Positions 44,932 to 53,843 are shown, counted from the stretch's first letter. The stretch is 64,000 nt of DNA from JAWLBY01 sp041687455 (GCA_041687455.1 JAWLBY010000004.1:207562-271561); one strand, 5' to 3'. The notes: generated from the letters alone by a model not told the origin. Numbers and translations are program-made.

Positions 44932-46940
44932 AGATCCTCCTCAGTTTCTGTACCCGGCGATAGCTGGGTGGTTTCGAGTTCGCGCTGGAGCAGGTGTTCC
45001 AGGTGGGAATACTCGCGCTCGAAGAACCTGGTCTCCTGAAGTAAATGCCGGTGGAAGCCCTGCATCGAGCGTGGAGCGGCGCCCTGCGTGGCGGCAGGGA
45101 GCATCTGCAAGGTGTGCAGGTGCTGCAGCGCCAGGCGTGGATGACCGTACTCGCCGAGCGACGCGACTTGCATCAGCCCCTGCTGGTGGTCGAATCCGAA
45201 TCCGATCGCTGCATCGAACTGATCGAGCGCCGCTTGCCCGTTCTCCGCCTCCAGGGCCAGCAGGCCCTGGAGAAACGTCAGCCGCTGGCGGCGCGTCTCG
45301 GTCAACGCTATCTGATGGTTGCTTCTTGCCGCGGCGATGAGGCGTGTGAGTTCGGGTGCGCCGAACCCTTGGCACTGGTTCTTCCCGTACGCCATTACTG
45401 CGCGACGGGTCCAGTCGAAGATGCCTTGGTGCCAGGCAGGCGACTCGGCGAAGGCGCGCTCCACGTAGTCGACCGCGCTAGCCGGCACGTGACCGTCCGT
45501 GCACTCGAACCCAATCAATGTGGCGGCTGCCTCGATGGAATGCGGAAACTGCTCGAGTGCCTCCTCGAGGCGATCGATCGCGGCGGAAGGCGATCCGGCT
45601 GCGAACTCCTGGTGTGCAGCCATCAGCTGGCTCCTCAGTGATCCGGCATTGCGAGCAGCCCAGACTGCAGCGAGCTCCTCTGGCTTCCCCCACAGCATCG
45701 CACGCTGCAGCGTAAGCAGCAGAAGCAACAGGGGCAGAGCCACGGCCATTGCGATGCGGGCCCGTGGCATGGCGCGTCCATTCGTGATCCACGCCGCCAG
45801 CGGCCAGAAGAGCAGTGCGGAAGGAAGGTAGTTGCGATGTTCGAAGAACGGCTCCAGTGCAATGGCGAAGCTTTCCATCAGATGCGCGATAAGGTAGAAG
45901 CCGAGCGCAAGCGAAACCCGGGGGCAGCGGGCACGGGACCGCCAGGCAAGCACCACGAGTGCTGCGACCGCCAGTATTGCGGGCAGCGTGGTCCATGGTT
46001 CGAAAACGCCGGTCGAGACGACGAAGTCGTCCGCATAGAGTCCGGCTGTGCCTTCTCTCGGCGCAACGAGTCCGGACAGGTAGACGACGATGGCGCGTGG
46101 CTGCGACAACGTGCGATCGAGCATCGACCACGGGCGTGGCAGTTGATCGCCGGCGCCGACCGCTCCGGCGAACAGCCACGCAAGCGCCAGCAGTATGGCG
46201 GCCGAGGGTATCGCCAGCCCGGCGCGTACGATGCGGAACGCAAGCAGCGATCCAGGTCCATTGCGCGGGGCAGCATATGCGATCGACAGTGTTGCGAGCA
46301 GCAGCAGCGGCAGCAGGAACCCGTTCGGTTTGGAGAGCCCGGCCAGCAGTGTCGCAATGCCGCTTCCAGCAAGCGCCCAGGTCGCGCCCGCCCATCCGTC
46401 GCCACGTTGAATCCGTCGCACACCGGCGTCGAGGGCGAGCATCCCGAGAAGCCCGAACGTCAATGGCAGCATCGCATGGCGCTGCACAATGTAGAGCGTG
46501 GTCGAAACTAGCAATGGATGAGCAACCCACAGTGCTCCGGCCAGCACGGCAACGGTTGACGGGCCGGAGTTCAAATGCGTTCCCTGCCTGCTTCTCACCG
46601 CCACCTCGAGCCGGCCGATTGCGAGCATCAGCAACACGGCGTTGAGAAGGTGGAGCAGCAGATTGGTCGTCCTGAAGCCTTGGGGGTTGTCCGGCCAGTC
46701 GTCCGCATCGAGCAGAAAGCTCAGGGTCGAGATCGGTCGTCCGGTCGGGTCTGCCGTTCCCGAGGTCGCGTAGTACAGCAGCGACAGCGTGTCGTCGATC
46801 GGACCGAAGTCGCCCAGCGTTTCCAGGTTGCTGGCGTCGTCGAACTGGAAATCCCCGCCGAGCCCGGGCGCATAAGCTGCAGCGGTCGCCAGCAGGAATG
46901 CGCAGGCCAGCAGCCAGTCTCTGGCCCGTGGACTGATCAA
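44928..46940 (-). CDS. TMTC-like membrane protein with C-terminal TPR-like repeats
   Basis: A 670-residue protein starting with TTG, whose codon overlaps the upstream stop (TTGA). The first loop APGLGGDFQFDDASNLETL carries an Asp-Asp pair as in GT-C enzymes, followed by FRTTNLLLHLLNAVLLML, HPLLVSTTLYIVQRHAM and FFEHRNYLPSALLFWPL, motifs of bacterial TMTC-like membrane proteins. About ten helices precede a C-terminal soluble part (about 425-670) with TPR-like helices (AIDRLEEALEQFPHSIEAAA). A role as a protein or pilin glycosyltransferase is plausible from structure and position, but not shown. A longer frame runs upstream but overlaps the neighbouring gene in another frame. Confidence 0.8.
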   Translation of the reverse strand: MISPRARDWLLACAFLLATAAAYAPGLGGDFQFDDASNLETLGDFGPIDDTLSLLYYATSGTADPTGRPISTLSFLLDADDWPDNPQGFRTTNLLLHLLNAVLLMLAIGRLEVAVRSRQGTHLNSGPSTVAVLAGALWVAHPLLVSTTLYIVQRHAMLPLTFGLLGMLALDAGVRRIQRGDGWAGATWALAGSGIATLLAGLSKPNGFLLPLLLLATLSIAYAAPRNGPGSLLAFRIVRAGLAIPSAAILLALAWLFAGAVGAGDQLPRPWSMLDRTLSQPRAIVVYLSGLVAPREGTAGLYADDFVVSTGVFEPWTTLPAILAVAALVVLAWRSRARCPRVSLALGFYLIAHLMESFAIALEPFFEHRNYLPSALLFWPLAAWITNGRAMPRARIAMAVALPLLLLLLTLQRAMLWGKPEELAAVWAARNAGSLRSQLMAAHQEFAAGSPSAAIDRLEEALEQFPHSIEAAATLIGFECTDGHVPASAVDYVERAFAESPAWHQGIFDWTRRAVMAYGKNQCQGFGAPELTRLIAAARSNHQIALTETRRQRLTFLQGLLALEAENGQAALDQFDAAIGFGFDHQQGLMQVASLGEYGHPRLALQHLHTLQMLPAATQGAAPRSMQGFHRHLLQETRFFEREYSHLEHLLQRELETTQLSPGTETEEDL

Positions 46941-48280
46941 GCTTCGCGGGCTCCAGCGCTTGCGGCGATGCCTGCGCGCGCCATCCGGGTCAGCTGGGCC
47001 GCCGCGGCGACCGCGGCAAGAAACTGCAGCGGCCGAAACGGGATGGACAGGCGCGGCTCGGCTTGCAGCAGCACGTGCAGCATGGTCAGGCCCAGCAGAA
47101 CGCCGACCACGTACAGATGGCCGGCCGATGGCCAGGCGGCCGGAGATTTCAATGCAGGGATCGATAACAGGATGTAGCCGAGCATCAGGGCGCCGAGTAT
47201 CGGATTCAGCCCGTACGCTACGGACGCCATCGAGGCCATCCATGGTTCCGACGAGAACGGTGATGCATGTGTTGGATAAACGTAGATGTCGCCCTGGCCC
47301 ATCCTGATATGCCAGCCCCAGAACAGGATCGGCTTGTCCCATAGATACCACCACGCGTAGTAGCCGGGATCTTCCGCGATGCGGTTCAGCATCTGGCGCA
47401 GAGCGGCTGCCGGTGCGCTGACCAAGGCGCTTTCCTCGGCACCGATGTCTTGCAGGATTCGCTTTCCTGCGTCGTCGCCTGCAAGTGCTGCATGATAGGC
47501 CGCGTGGTACAGGGGCCAGGAACCTTGTACGAGGTTCTGGCCCAGTCGATGCGACGACGTCGGTGAGCCGTCGGCCACGACGATTTGCGTGCGTATCGAC
47601 CAGGCGGCGAGCGGCGCCATGGCGAGGGCGACGACGAGCAGCGCAGCGCGCAGGCCTGCCCGTTTCCAGCAGGCCAGCGCCGCCACGGCAGCGATCGGTG
47701 CGGCGACGGGGTTGACCAGCGATGCCGCTCCAATTGCCGCGCCCGAAAGGGCGAGCACCGTTCGGGAGCGCTGTTTGAGACCTGCGATCACAAGCAGGCT
47801 CGCGAGCATCAGCAGTGCTCCGAACAGAGTTTCGGTGAGAAGGTAGCCGGACATCGTGATGCTATGTGGCCAGCAAGCAAGCAGCAGCCCGGCCGCAATG
47901 GCCCAACCGGTGCCGAGGCCAAGTGAGTGGGCGGCGAGGAACAGCAGGGCCACCGAAAGCGCGCCAAGCGCAGCTTGGCAAAGCAGCGCGAACCCATACC
48001 AAACATCCGCATCGGGCGACAGCGCGATGATCGATGCCAGAAAGGCTGGATAGCCGGGCCCGCGATAGGCGTCAGGGGGCGGCGGTGACACAGTGGCTGC
48101 GCTGAACGTACCGTGCTCGATCAGATTGACCGCGTACTGCACGTACTGGACGGCGTCACCTCGGATCGGATGGTCGACGACCGCGGTCGTGACGTAGTGG
48201 TAGCGCAGCGCAAACGCCAGCATGACCAGTACGAGCAGGCAGGCGCCATCACGCAACACTGCAGGGCGGGGCCGTTCCAT
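46937..48280 (-). CDS. PMT-like GT-C membrane glycosyltransferase next to pilA
   Basis: A 447-residue polytopic protein. After the first helix (about 10-28) the loop has IRGDAVQYVQYAVNLIEHG with a conserved Asp, and AYRGPGYPAFLASI, the usual PMT-like acceptor/donor loop motif. SGYLLTETLFGALL and NPVAAPIAAVAALAC lie in later helices; about eleven helices can be counted. It starts 20 bases after the pilA terminator. Glycosyltransferase genes directly behind pilA are known in pseudomonads (TfpO, TfpW), so pilin glycosylation is a reasonable hypothesis, not a demonstrated role. Confidence 0.82.
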   Translation of the reverse strand: MERPRPAVLRDGACLLVLVMLAFALRYHYVTTAVVDHPIRGDAVQYVQYAVNLIEHGTFSAATVSPPPPDAYRGPGYPAFLASIIALSPDADVWYGFALLCQAALGALSVALLFLAAHSLGLGTGWAIAAGLLLACWPHSITMSGYLLTETLFGALLMLASLLVIAGLKQRSRTVLALSGAAIGAASLVNPVAAPIAAVAALACWKRAGLRAALLVVALAMAPLAAWSIRTQIVVADGSPTSSHRLGQNLVQGSWPLYHAAYHAALAGDDAGKRILQDIGAEESALVSAPAAALRQMLNRIAEDPGYYAWWYLWDKPILFWGWHIRMGQGDIYVYPTHASPFSSEPWMASMASVAYGLNPILGALMLGYILLSIPALKSPAAWPSAGHLYVVGVLLGLTMLHVLLQAEPRLSIPFRPLQFLAAVAAAAQLTRMARAGIAASAGAREA

Positions 48281-48299
48281 TCATGCTCGAGCAGCGTGG

Positions 48300-48332
48300 G
48301 AAAAAAGAAGGGCTGCCGGCGGCAGCCCTTCT
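48300..48332 (-). terminator. Rho-independent terminator behind pilA
   Basis: Perfect 12-bp arms AGAAGGGCTGCC (48306-48317) and GGCAGCCCTTCT (48321-48332) with a 3-base loop. On the minus strand the hairpin is followed by six T (complement of the A-run at 48301-48306). It is 20 bp behind the pilA stop and 20 bp before the start codon of the downstream glycosyltransferase, so that operon depends on read-through or its own promoter. Confidence 0.93.
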
Positions 48333-48352
48333 GATCCACAACTGTCGCTGAG

Positions 48353-48772
48353 TCAGCGGCAGTTGTTCGGACGGTACTTGTCGTCCACGTCGCCCAGACG
48401 GCACGACCAGCGGATGGCGCCCGCGCCGGTGAGGGCCGACAGGATAATCGACTTGCCACTGATTGCGCCGTCGTTCGTGTAGGTGATCGTCAGCTGGCCG
48501 TCCGCCTGCGCGATGCTCGAGACGTTGTTGCCGAAGATGGTGGTCGAAGCCGGAAGGCCAGCGTCGGTCTGGTTGGTCGGCAGTCGGCCCAGTGACTGGT
48601 ACGACTCGGCGACCGCCAGCTTCGGCGCGCCGGCGAGGTTCATGCCTTCCGAGACCTTCGAGCGGACGGTGTAGTCCTGGTACGCCGGAATCGCAATCGC
48701 CATCAGGATGCCGAGGATCGCGATGACGATCATCAGTTCGATCAGGGTGAAGCCTTGCTGGATCTTTTTCAT
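48353..48772 (-). CDS. pilA: Type IV major pilin PilA
   Basis: A 139-residue prepilin. The leader MKKIQQG ends in Gly and is followed by FTLIELMIVIAILGILMAIA with Glu5 of the mature chain, the standard site for PilD cleavage and N-methylation. Two C-terminal cysteines, Cys124 and Cys138, frame a 13-residue D-loop (RLGDVDDKYRPNN). The C-terminus is Cys-Arg and not Ser, so it is not the PilO-type C-terminal glycosylation acceptor. A GGGGAT sequence precedes the ATG. It has a sigma-54 promoter upstream and a strong terminator downstream and is separated from pilB by the whole glycan island. Confidence 0.97.
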   Translation of the reverse strand: MKKIQQGFTLIELMIVIAILGILMAIAIPAYQDYTVRSKVSEGMNLAGAPKLAVAESYQSLGRLPTNQTDAGLPASTTIFGNNVSSIAQADGQLTITYTNDGAISGKSIILSALTGAGAIRWSCRLGDVDDKYRPNNCR

Positions 48773-49105
48773 GGGTATCCCCAATTTTGAGTTAGCTAAC
48801 AGTTGTGTTCGCACTCCGTGGACTGGGCAGTTGGCCTGGTCCTTGGCCTTGCGGGCCAGCTCGACGGTAAGCGCAGTGGCATCTAAGCACAGTGCGTGCC
48901 ACATGCCAACGGAAGCTGAATGGTTGCCGCCAAGTTATTGAGCGGAATGGAACTTTGCCGGGGGTGGCGGCGGCGACGCAAGTGGGCTTTTCGCCAAGAT
49001 GGACCGGCGGCGCAGTATGGCTTCCGGCCGGTTTTCTCGGGTGTGACGCGCGTGGTCACAGAATGACGTAAAAGGTCGCATTCGGCCGTCGTGCCCGATT
49101 CGGAT
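48773..49105. other. pilR-pilA intergenic region
   Basis: This 333-bp region holds the pilA leader (about 100 bases) and its sigma-54 promoter at 48887-48901. PilR-binding sites would be expected between about 48930 and 49050, but no repeated motif could be assigned with confidence. No gene was seen. Confidence 0.6.
48887..48901 (-). promoter_or_regulatory. Sigma-54 promoter of pilA
   Basis: On the minus strand the sequence reads TGGCACGCACTGTGC, against the sigma-54 consensus TGGCACGNNNNTTGC: one mismatch, with exact GG-N10-GC spacing (GG at 48900-48899, GC at 48888-48887). The predicted transcript would begin near 48875, about 100 bases before the pilA start. RpoN and the activator PilR are encoded in this window. 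Confidence 0.9.
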
Positions 49106-50512
49106 TCAATCAATCCCGAGCTTCTTGAGCTTGTAGCGCAGCGCCCGGAACGTGATGCCGAGCTTGGCGGCGGCTTTGGTCTTGTTGTAGCGGCATTCCT
49201 CGAGCGCGCGCTGGATCGTTTCGCGTTCGAGTTGCTCGATCACGTTCGGCAGCGGGGCGTTCGGGTCGGCGTGGTTGAGTGCTGTGGCGTTGACCGGGGT
49301 CGGCGCGGGGCCGGGGACGGCCGGCAGTTCGCCGGTCCGGTAGGTCTCGGCCGGGACCCGGTTCGGGGCCGGCAGGCGCAGGTCGTCGCGGTCGATGATG
49401 CCGCCTTCGCAGAGAGCGACCGAGCGTTCGAGCACGTTCTCCAGCTCGCGGACGTTGCCGGGGAACGGGTAGGCGGACAGCGCGGACGCGGCGTCGGGAG
49501 CCAGCGTGTAGGCTTCGGCATTGTTCTCCTGGGCCATGCGCCGGAGCAGCGCGTCGGCCAGTAGCGCAATGTCCTCGGGACGTTCGCGCAGTGCCGGTAC
49601 GCGCAGCTCGATGACGTTGATCCGGTAGAACAGGTCGTGGCGGAAATGGCCCTGCTGGACCAGGTCGACGAGGTTCTTGTGGGTGGCCGACAGGATCCGG
49701 ACGTCGATCGGCTGTTCGACGTTGGCGCCGACCGGGCGGACCGATTTCTCCTGAATCACTCGCAGCAGCTTGACCTGCATGTGCAGCGGCAGCTCGGCGA
49801 CCTCGTCGAGGAACAGGGTGCCGCCCTGGGCGGCCTGGAACAGGCCTTCCTTGTCGGTATGGGCGCCGGTGAAGCTGCCCTTCTTGTGGCCGAAGAACTC
49901 GCTTTCCATCAGTTCGGTCGGGATCGCGCCGCAGTTGACCGGCACGAACGGACCGGTCGCGCGCGGACCCTGCTCGTGGATCAGCCGGGCGACCAGTTCC
50001 TTGCCGACGCCGGATTCGCCGGAGATGTAGACCGGCGCCTGGCTGCGGGCGACCTTGGCAATCGTCGCCCGCAGTTGCTGGATCGCCGGCGATTCGCCGA
50101 GCAGCTTGTTGTTGCTGAGCTGGATCTGCGCCCGGCGCTCCTCGCCGAGCTGCAGTGCGTTCTGTACCAGTTGCCGCAACGCGTGGATGTCGACCGGCTT
50201 GGATACGAAATCGAATGCGCCGGCCTTCAGCGCGGTGACCGCGGCATCGACGTTGCCGTGGGCGGTGATCATCGCCACCGGCGTTTCCGGATAGCGGTTC
50301 GAGATCAGCTCGATCAGGCCCTGGCCGGAGCCGTCGGGCAGCTTCATGTCGGTGAAGCAGAGGTCGTAGCGCTGGTTGCCGAGTTTCTGCCGTGCGCTGG
50401 CGAGGTCGGGTGCGGCGTCGACCTTGAGGCCCATCCGGCTCAGCGTCAGCGTGAACAGTTCGCGGATGTCGCGTTCGTCGTCGACGATCAGGGCAGTGCG
50501 GTAGTGCGCCAT
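49106..50512 (-). CDS. pilR: NtrC-family response regulator PilR
   Basis: A 468-residue sigma-54 activator. The receiver domain has phospho-acceptor Asp55 in LCFTDMKLPDGSG. The AAA+ domain has Walker A GESGVGKELVARLIHE, the sigma-54-contacting loop KKGSFTGA (Ser at the second position of GAFTGA, as commonly seen in PilR), Walker B GGTLFLDEVAELP and FPGNVRELENVLERSV. The Fis-type helix-turn-helix NKTKAAAKLGITFRALRYKL ends the protein (quoted in part). It lies downstream of pilS and upstream of its expected target pilA. Confidence 0.96.
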   Translation of the reverse strand: MAHYRTALIVDDERDIRELFTLTLSRMGLKVDAAPDLASARQKLGNQRYDLCFTDMKLPDGSGQGLIELISNRYPETPVAMITAHGNVDAAVTALKAGAFDFVSKPVDIHALRQLVQNALQLGEERRAQIQLSNNKLLGESPAIQQLRATIAKVARSQAPVYISGESGVGKELVARLIHEQGPRATGPFVPVNCGAIPTELMESEFFGHKKGSFTGAHTDKEGLFQAAQGGTLFLDEVAELPLHMQVKLLRVIQEKSVRPVGANVEQPIDVRILSATHKNLVDLVQQGHFRHDLFYRINVIELRVPALRERPEDIALLADALLRRMAQENNAEAYTLAPDAASALSAYPFPGNVRELENVLERSVALCEGGIIDRDDLRLPAPNRVPAETYRTGELPAVPGPAPTPVNATALNHADPNAPLPNVIEQLERETIQRALEECRYNKTKAAAKLGITFRALRYKLKKLGID

Positions 50513-50606
50513 GGAAGGGTTTGCCGATAGGGGCCGAGGTGGCGGACGGTGGCTGGCCGACCGCTGTGACAGAAGAGTTGTAACAAATTCATCGGCGGAT
50601 GTTGAC

Positions 50607-52298
50607 TCATCCGTGTTCGAGCGCGCCGATCGCCGGCTGCTGGCCGGTCAACGGCACCGGCCGGGCGAGGCTGATCCGGAAGCAACTGCCGCCGTCCGCG
50701 CCGCCGACGTACTCGAGCAGTGCCTGGTTGGCTTCGCACATCTGTCGCGCGATGTAGAGGCCGAGTCCGCTGCCGAGCTCGTTGGTGGTGAAGAACGGAT
50801 CGAAGACCTGCGCCGCGACTGTGTCGGGAATGCCCGGGCCGCGGTCGCGCACCTCGATGAACGGATGGCCGCTGTCGCTGGCGTCGGCGGCCAGCGTGAT
50901 CGTTGCCGGCTGGCCCGGTGCATGGCCGTAGGTCATCGCGTTCTGCACCAGCGCGCTGACCACCTGGTGCAGTTGCTGCGGATCGATCATCGCGACGATC
51001 GGATACGGCTGGGCGACCGCGTGCAGTTGATGGCCATCGACGAACTGCGCGCGATGGAACTCGTCGACGAAGTGGCGGCTCCAGTCGCAGATGTCGATGT
51101 GCTCGGGCTGCGAACGCTCGCGGCGGGCGAGCTGCAGCACGTTTTCGACGATGCCGTTCATCCGGTTGCAGTGGTTCAGCACGATCTCGACCAGCCGTCG
51201 GTCGGCGGCCGGCAGCTCCGGGGATTCCTCCAGCAATTGCGCGGCATGCTTGATCGCGGCCAGCGGGTTGCGGACTTCGTGGGCGATGCCTGCCGACAGC
51301 CGGCCGAGTGCGGCCAGCGTCAGCTCCTCGGCGCGGCGCGAGACCAGCCGGCCGTCGTCGAGGAAGATCATGAACAGTTCGTCGATGACGGTCAGCGGGG
51401 CGATCCGCGGCACCACCGGCGGCCGGTCGGCGGCCAGCGCCACCGGCTCGGCATCCTGGACCCGGTCGGTGCGCCAGCGGGCGAGTCGGCGGGCCAGCTC
51501 CGGGCTGACCTCGCGCAAGGCGCGCTGGTCCGGCCGCGGCCCGCCGAGCAGATGCCAGGCGGCCTCGTTCATCAGCCGGATCTGGTTCTCGGCATCGACG
51601 ACCAGCACGCCGGTCCGCATCCGCCGGATGATCAGCTCGTTCAGGTGCGCGAGATTGGCGACTTCGGCGCCGCGCCGGTCGGCCAGCGCGGTGCTGTGCC
51701 GCAACTGTCGGCCGAGCAGATGGCACAGCGCCGCGGCGGCCAGGTAGGTGACCGAGAACATGATCGCCTCGACGCCGTCGCGCTCGCCGAGCCCGCTGCT
51801 CTTGACCGCGCTGATCACGTACTCGCCGAGGGTGCCGAGACTGGCTGCCAGCGACAGGCCGGCGGTGGTGCGCAGCGGCAGCAGGATCGCTCCGGCGCTG
51901 ACGTTGACCAGCAGCAGCAGCGCGACGATTCCGTCGCCGCCGACCAGCAGGTGCCTGCAGAGCAGCGCCACCGCGATGTCGATCGCGAGACCGGCGGCAG
52001 CCAGCGCGCCGATCGATAGCCGATGGCTGCGCATCGCCAGCAGCAGCGCCAGTGCGGCGCCCATGTAGCCGGTCGCGACGACCTGCACCGCGGTCTCGTG
52101 CTCGGCGGTGAGCATCGTCGGCGCGAAGGGGCTGAACGCCAGGAACGCCAGCAACGCGGCCTCGAACGCCCGGTACAGCGTGAAGAAGTACAGCTCTCGG
52201 CGCAGCACCCGGTCGATGCTGGGGGCGCTGCCGGGGCGTTCGTCCGTGGCGGCGTGCACGAAGTCGGCGTGGCTCGGGGAGGCAGGCAGTATACGCAT
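50607..52298 (-). CDS. pilS: Membrane sensor histidine kinase PilS
   Basis: A 563-residue kinase with six closely packed transmembrane helices at the N-terminus (about 40-205, beginning LYFFTLYRAFEAALLAFLAF), the PilS arrangement that senses the pilin level in the membrane. A PAS-like region (about 225-335) follows. The HisKA box is LSAGIAHEVRNPLAAIKHA and the HATPase has VSALVQNAMTYG, VRDRGPGIP and FFTTNELGSGLGLYIARQM (quoted in parts). The ATG at 52298 is used; upstream in-frame codons are Arg-rich and not protein-like. pilR starts 94 bp downstream. Confidence 0.95.
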   Translation of the reverse strand: MRILPASPSHADFVHAATDERPGSAPSIDRVLRRELYFFTLYRAFEAALLAFLAFSPFAPTMLTAEHETAVQVVATGYMGAALALLLAMRSHRLSIGALAAAGLAIDIAVALLCRHLLVGGDGIVALLLLVNVSAGAILLPLRTTAGLSLAASLGTLGEYVISAVKSSGLGERDGVEAIMFSVTYLAAAALCHLLGRQLRHSTALADRRGAEVANLAHLNELIIRRMRTGVLVVDAENQIRLMNEAAWHLLGGPRPDQRALREVSPELARRLARWRTDRVQDAEPVALAADRPPVVPRIAPLTVIDELFMIFLDDGRLVSRRAEELTLAALGRLSAGIAHEVRNPLAAIKHAAQLLEESPELPAADRRLVEIVLNHCNRMNGIVENVLQLARRERSQPEHIDICDWSRHFVDEFHRAQFVDGHQLHAVAQPYPIVAMIDPQQLHQVVSALVQNAMTYGHAPGQPATITLAADASDSGHPFIEVRDRGPGIPDTVAAQVFDPFFTTNELGSGLGLYIARQMCEANQALLEYVGGADGGSCFRISLARPVPLTGQQPAIGALEHG

Positions 52299-52580
52299 GC
52301 GGCATCGCGACGCCGTGCCGCTTTTGCCTTTGTCAGGACCGTTCGCCACAATACGCCGGCTTTTCGCGGCCCGGTGTGGCCGGAGTCGTCGCTTCGGTCG
52401 AAGCGGCCGGTCGCCGTGGGGCGGGAAGCCGAGCCGCCCGGGGTCCACGGTCCGACGCGCACGGCGTTCGCCGGCCGTTCGTCCTGGCGCGGGGTCGCCG
52501 CTCGCCGCCGGAACGCCACGCGCCTGCCGCGCGCCGCTCCGATTGGTCGCACGCATGTCGCAGGTCAATCAGGTAACAAC

Positions 52581-53741
52581 ATGAATTTTCACGAGTATCA
52601 GGCGAAAGAACTGTTTGCCGACTACGGCATTCCGGTGCCGGCCGGGCGCGTCGCGCGCACCCCGGAGCAGGCCGTCGAGGCGGCCCGCGCGATCGGCGGC
52701 GAACAGTGGGTGGTCAAGGCGCAGATCCATGCCGGCGGTCGTGGCAAGGCTGGCGGCGTCAAGCTGGTAAAGACCCACGACGCGGTCCGCGATGCCGCCG
52801 CCGCGATGCTCGGCACCCGGATGGCCACCTATCAGTCCGGCGGCGTCGCGCTGCCGATCGACTGCGTGCTGATCACCGAGGCCAACGACATCAAGAAGGA
52901 GCTGTACCTGTCGATGCTGGTCGACCGCGCGACCAAGGCGGTCAGCTTCATCGTGTCGGCTGAAGGCGGCGTCGAGATCGAGAAGGTCGCCGAGGAAAAC
53001 CCGGACGCGATCCAGGTCGTCAACGTCAACTACGTGCAGGGCCTGCAGCCGTACCAGTGCCGCAAGGTCGGTTTCGCGATCGGCCTGAACGCGAAGCAGG
53101 TCAACCAGTTGACCAAGATCATGATGGGGCTGTTCAAGCTGTTCAACGACAAGGACCTGTCGCTGGTCGAGCTGAACCCGCTCGCGATCGTCGCCTCGGG
53201 CGACCTGGTCGCGCTCGACGGCAAGATCAATTCCGACGACAACGCCGAGTTCCGCCAGCCGCGGCTCGCGGCGATGCGTGACCGCGCGCAGGAAGATCCG
53301 ACCGAGGCCGAAGCCGCCGAGCACAATCTCAATTACGTGACGATGGACGGCAACATCGGCTGCATGGTCAACGGTGCCGGCCTCGCGATGGCGACGATGG
53401 ACGTGATCAAGCTGAACGGCGCCGAGCCGGCCAACTTCCTCGACGTCGGTGGCGGCGCGACCAAGGAACGGGTTACCGAAGCGTTCAAGCTGATCCTGCA
53501 CTCGCCGAAGGTGAAGGCGATCCTGGTCAACATCTTCGGCGGCATCGTCCGCTGCGACATGATTGCCGAAGGCATCATCGCGGCGGTCAAGGACGTCGGC
53601 GTCAAGGTGCCGGTGGTGGTGCGACTGGAAGGCACCAACGTCGAGAAGGGCAAGGAGCTGCTGCGCGACAGCGGGCTTGCGCTGATTCCGGCCGACGACC
53701 TGAACGACGCAGCGAAGAAGGCTGTCGCGGCGGTCGCCTGA
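52581..53741 (+). CDS. sucC: Succinyl-CoA synthetase beta subunit
   Basis: A 386-residue ADP-forming beta subunit of the TCA-cycle succinyl-CoA synthetase. It starts MNFHEYQAKELFADYGIPVP, has the ATP-grasp region VVKAQIHAGGRGKAGGVKL and ENPDAIQVVNVN, and ends with VNIFGGIVRCDMIAEGI and VVRLEGTNVEKGKELL. The ATG at 52581 is the standard start. It lies divergent from pilS and 144 bp before sucD, separated by a long stem-loop. Confidence 0.97.
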   Translation: MNFHEYQAKELFADYGIPVPAGRVARTPEQAVEAARAIGGEQWVVKAQIHAGGRGKAGGVKLVKTHDAVRDAAAAMLGTRMATYQSGGVALPIDCVLITEANDIKKELYLSMLVDRATKAVSFIVSAEGGVEIEKVAEENPDAIQVVNVNYVQGLQPYQCRKVGFAIGLNAKQVNQLTKIMMGLFKLFNDKDLSLVELNPLAIVASGDLVALDGKINSDDNAEFRQPRLAAMRDRAQEDPTEAEAAEHNLNYVTMDGNIGCMVNGAGLAMATMDVIKLNGAEPANFLDVGGGATKERVTEAFKLILHSPKVKAILVNIFGGIVRCDMIAEGIIAAVKDVGVKVPVVVRLEGTNVEKGKELLRDSGLALIPADDLNDAAKKAVAAVA

Positions 53742-53765
53742 CCGGTCCGGTTGGACACATAGCAC

Positions 53766-53843
53766 GCCGTTCGCCCTGAGGTATCGAAGGGCGAAAGGCA
53801 GTTCCCAGGGCCGTCCGTCCTTCGATACCTCAGGACGAACGGC
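53766..53843. repeat. Long stem-loop between sucC and sucD
   Basis: Inverted arms of 25 bases at 53766-53790 (containing CCTGAGGTATCGAAGG) and 53819-53843 (CCTTCGATACCTCAGG) pair with a single mismatch around a 28-base loop. It lies 24 bp behind the sucC stop and 42 bp before the sucD start, within the presumed operon. There is no T-run, so it is probably a dispersed intergenic repeat or an RNA processing site and not a terminator. Confidence 0.93.

Noticed and set aside
46941..47354. Upstream extension of the TMTC-like membrane protein to 808 residues
   Set aside because: It would overlap the neighbouring GT-C gene in another frame with Arg/Pro-rich sequence; the TTG at 46940 with a TTGA overlap is more credible.
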